Assembly (NCBI GenBank): GCA_949127695.1
Contig: CASBQH010000239.1
Span: forward strand, 1 to 16,147
Direction: 5' to 3'
DNA length: 16,147 bases
Source: Synechococcales cyanobacterium PMM_0073
GTDB lineage: Bacteria; Cyanobacteriota; Cyanobacteriia; Elainellales; Elainellaceae
Shown: positions 14,003-16,147 of the stretch, one piece after another
How positions within the stretch are numbered: position 1 is the stretch's first letter
Layout: every line of letters starts with the position of its first letter
Position numbers and translations under genes: made by a program
The notes under the pieces: model-generated
What the model was told of the DNA's origin: nothing
What the model saw: the letters and a program-made list of their open reading frames with translations, nothing else
Databases searched by the model: none

Positions 14003-14899
14003 CTACAGCCGAGGCCGCAGTGCTTCCAGCGACTCACGCCAGCTCTGAGGCCGAAATCCTAGACTATAGGCCAGCGAACTATCCAGCGAGGCGTCGGGCG
14101 GTCTGGGCGCGGCCATTTTGACTTCGCTTTGGCGTCGCGGATTTAACTTAGCCTCAGAAATATTCAGCAATTCAGCCAGCGTTTGCCCCATGGCATAGCG
14201 CGACAGCCGCTCCGTGCCGCCCAGATGGAGAATACTGGGAGCTTGCTCGCGCATCAGTAAGTCGAGCGCCAGCAAAATGCCTTGAGCTGCATCAAAGCCG
14301 CTGACTGGACTGCGAATTTCGTCTGTGAATAGATCCAGCCGCTGTCCGGCTCGCAGGGCGCGAATCCAGGGCTGAATGAAGCTATCCGCCGGCGCGACGC
14401 CATACAGCAGCGGCAGACGGCAGATCGTCAGCCGACGGCAGCGCTGCCGCATGGCCACTTCTGCCGCCGCCTTATGCTCCCCGTAGCGGTTGATTGGGCA
14501 GATCGGATCGGCTTCGCGGTAGGGCGAATTTTGGCCGTCAAAGACTTGCTCAGACGAGGTAAATAGGCAGGGAATGCTGGCCGCATCGCAGCAGCCCGCC
14601 AGTTCAGCTGCCGCCGCCACGTTAATTTGATAAGAGCGCTCTGGCTCGGCCTCGCAGGCGTTGGGGCTAGAGAGCGCCGCCAGATGCAACACCGCGTCAG
14701 GTTTCAGCTCTCGCATGACTAGCTTGAGTGAGGCTGTATCGGTTAGATCCAGCGGGAAAAACGTGACGCCAGCTAGCTCAGCCGAGGATGCAACCGTACG
14801 ATGATAGCTGCCGTAAACCTGCCAGCCAGCCACCTGAGCCATTTGGCCAAGATGCCAGCCCAAAAAACCGCTGGCTCCCGTCATTAACAGCTGTTTCAT
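14003..14899 (-). CDS. NAD(P)-dependent epimerase/reductase, RmlD-like SDR
   Basis: Extended short-chain dehydrogenase of the sugar-nucleotide type, closest in pattern to dTDP-4-dehydrorhamnose reductase (RmlD). The 298 residues have the Rossmann motif TGASGFLGWHL (7-17), a D51-L52 dinucleotide contact region, LHLAALSSPNACEAEP, the FTSSEQVFDG block with catalytic Ser, and the YxxxK pair Y139/K143 in NRYGEHK. Length fits RmlD. No other rhamnose-pathway gene (rmlA, B, C) is in the window, so the substrate is open and the enzyme may have another sugar or non-sugar substrate. ATG 14899 lacks a strong ribosome site. A divergent lipoprotein gene begins 146 bp upstream. Confidence 0.9.
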   Translation of the reverse strand: MKQLLMTGASGFLGWHLGQMAQVAGWQVYGSYHRTVASSAELAGVTFFPLDLTDTASLKLVMRELKPDAVLHLAALSSPNACEAEPERSYQINVAAAAELAGCCDAASIPCLFTSSEQVFDGQNSPYREADPICPINRYGEHKAAAEVAMRQRCRRLTICRLPLLYGVAPADSFIQPWIRALRAGQRLDLFTDEIRSPVSGFDAAQGILLALDLLMREQAPSILHLGGTERLSRYAMGQTLAELLNISEAKLNPRRQSEVKMAAPRPPDASLDSSLAYSLGFRPQSWRESLEALRPRL

Positions 14900-15045
14900 T
14901 TTTCTACGGCTAGAATAATGCGGGCGATTTGAAATAAATTGCTAAACTAGCCTGTAGGCACTAGATGCATGTAGATTCAGCTTCTAAGACCCTACATAGC
15001 GATAAAACAGCGCTCGACAGCAGTCCTCAGTAGAGCTTATGTCCT

Positions 15046-16147
15046 ATGGTCAGACCGAACGATTTCCACCGCATATCCAGTTCGACTGATTCCAGGATGC
15101 TGGTCAAGCTGCTGCCTCTGCTCTGTTTGGGCAGCCTGACCGCCTGCATGGCCTCCCCCTCCTACGACGCTGATCCCTCAGCCAGCGCTACAGATCCCAA
15201 TGCAACGGCCACCTATGGCCAGTCGCCTAGCCCTTCATCCAGTGCTGCCCCCAGCAGCCAGTTTAACTTTCCCATGACCTCTTGCGGCGATCAAGCCTCT
15301 GAGCCCAGCGACTCTTGGTACTCTGTGTTCGTTGATGGCGCGAGCTTAGAGGACATCCGCACCCGCTACTGCGGCGATGCCGTCAGCGTGACCCGCGCCA
15401 AGAGCGGTAAGCCTACTGTGCAGGCGGCCAGCTTTACCAGCTACGCCAAAGCCCTCACTCTGGCCAAAGCAATTGGCGGCGTGGTGGAGCAGGCCACAGC
15501 TGCCGCTGAAAATACCGAAAATAGCCCAGCGACACCGCCCCCGGCTTCTTCGCCTGCTCCCGCGCCTGCTCCTACGGCACAGGTCGGGCAATCCGCCTAT
15601 CTCAACGCCAGCGAGGCCGGTGCGTCAATCAATATTCGCAGCAATGCGAGCACTTCGGCGGAGGTGCAGTCGATGGGCTATTCCGGCGATCAGGTGCAGA
15701 TTTCTAATAGCGCTCAAGGGGACGATGGCTTCACCTGGTACGAGGTTCAGCTCGCATCGGGCACAGCGGGCTGGGTGCGGGGCGATCTGGTTTCAACACA
15801 GCCTCCGGCGCAGGCGCAGACCCCCGACTACTCCAATCCTGACTATGCTAATCCTGACTATGACAATAGCGACGATGCCCAGCCGCCGAGCTACTCACAG
15901 GCTCCGGCGCAGCCTTCAGCACCTTACCAGCCGCCAGAGCCAGCTTATGGCCAATCGCCTTATGGCCAAGCACCCGGACAGCCGCCTTACGCGCTGCCGC
16001 CCACTCAAGCGCCCCAGCCGCCTTACCAGCAGCCCTATGGTCGGCCACCCTATGGTCGGCCACCCTATAGCCAGCAGCCCTATAATCAGCCAGGACAGTC
16101 GCCCTATGCTCAGCCGCCTGGGCAAGACTCCTATAGCCAGTCGCCCT
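15046..16147 (+). CDS. SH3b-domain lipoprotein with Pro/Tyr/Gln-rich repeat tail (3' truncated by window)
   Basis: Open to the right edge, 367 codons visible. A lipoprotein signal ends in lipobox LTAC (C34; C17 if the start is ATG 15097, which gives a shorter, more typical signal). A Ser/Ala/Pro linker follows. A domain at about 80-150 has two CGD motifs (C80, C109) and ends in a pattern ([21 protein letters not shown]) that faintly recalls SPOR-type repeats. A Pro-rich linker leads to a bacterial SH3b domain at about 185-250 ([27 protein letters not shown]). From 251 on the tail is built of Pro/Tyr/Gln/Gly repeats (PPYGR, PYSQ, PDYAN). SH3b domains often bind peptidoglycan, so a cell-envelope role is likely; the tail may be an extended spacer or self-association region. 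Neither start has a clear ribosome site. Confidence 0.85.
   Translation, partial: MVRPNDFHRISSSTDSRMLVKLLPLLCLGSLTACMASPSYDADPSASATDPNATATYGQSPSPSSSAAPSSQFNFPMTSCGDQASEPSDSWYSVFVDGASLEDIRTRYCGDAVSVTRAKSGKPTVQAASFTSYAKALTLAKAIGGVVEQATAAAENTENSPATPPPASSPAPAPAPTAQVGQSAYLNASEAGASINIRSNASTSAEVQSMGYSGDQVQISNSAQGDDGFTWYEVQLASGTAGWVRGDLVSTQPPAQAQTPDYSNPDYANPDYDNSDDAQPPSYSQAPAQPSAPYQPPEPAYGQSPYGQAPGQPPYALPPTQAPQPPYQQPYGRPPYGRPPYSQQPYNQPGQSPYAQPPGQDSYSQSP
15823..15867 (+). repeat. Three 15 bp units encoding PDY(S/A/D)N
   Basis: Consecutive units at 15823, 15838 and 15853 encode Pro-Asp-Tyr-X-Asn with X = Ser, Ala, Asp. They mark the beginning of the repeat tail of the lipoprotein. Confidence 0.85.
16036..16065 (+). 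repeat. Perfect 15 bp tandem duplication in the PPY tail
   Basis: TATGGTCGGCCACCC occurs twice in succession (16036-16050 and 16051-16065), encoding YGRPP twice. Identity at the base level suggests a recent duplication. Related but diverged Tyr/Pro/Gln units flank it. Confidence 0.92.

Noticed and set aside
15848..16125. Minus-strand ORFs rich in Ile-Gly-Trp-Pro repeats
   Set aside because: They are mirror images of the Pro/Tyr/Gln repeat tail of the plus-strand lipoprotein, which has a signal peptide and an SH3b domain in frame.

Overview
The window looks like chromosomal DNA of a moderately GC-rich cyanobacterium, plausibly a Leptolyngbya/Synechococcales-type strain (lineage is inference). 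The evidence is an FtsH protease of the photosystem-repair type, a NAD kinase of the cyanobacterial form, an NblR-type response regulator, and several small families known to me mainly from cyanobacteria (DUF2949, a DUF5340-like protein, a stand-alone NIL-domain protein). I saw no tRNA, rRNA, insertion sequence, CRISPR array or phage gene. Most of the window is ordinary core genome.

Layout from left to right. The 3' end of ftsH (+) ends at a clear intrinsic terminator. A single-membrane-span protein of unknown function and a KDPG/KHG aldolase (eda, +) follow. Converging on eda, and overlapping its end, is an exbB-exbD pair (-), preceded on the same strand by a DUF2993 gene. A 347 bp divergent gap leads to nadK (+), the NblR-like regulator (+), a secreted amino-acid-type solute-binding protein overlapping the regulator by 20 bp, and a DUF192 lipoprotein (+). 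A NIL-domain gene (-) converges on these. A 369 bp divergent gap then precedes DUF2949 (+).

The right half is mostly on the minus strand. It holds a class V aminotransferase of the alanine-glyoxylate/serine type, a coiled-coil protein starting at TTG, a DUF5340-like small protein, and lpdA followed closely by trpC. A small protein gene (+) with 15 bp tandem repeats lies divergent to lpdA. An RmlD-like NAD(P)-dependent reductase (-) lies divergent to a lipoprotein gene (+) that runs off the right edge. That last gene encodes a lipobox, a domain with two Cys-Gly-Asp motifs, an SH3b domain and a long Pro/Tyr/Gln-rich repeat tail.

How the genes may work together. ExbB and ExbD form one proton-driven membrane motor. 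The response regulator and the solute-binding protein are probably translationally coupled and could share a nutrient-sensing role. LpdA and TrpC are probably co-transcribed although they act in different pathways (lipoamide oxidation; tryptophan synthesis). The rest are housekeeping genes with no evident shared pathway.

I found no convincing new multi-gene system. The best leads are the SH3b/PPY-repeat lipoprotein, the degenerate receiver of the NblR-like regulator and its overlap with a periplasmic binding protein, an 11 bp perfect hairpin upstream of the DUF192 gene, and short tandem duplications lying exactly across two stop codons.
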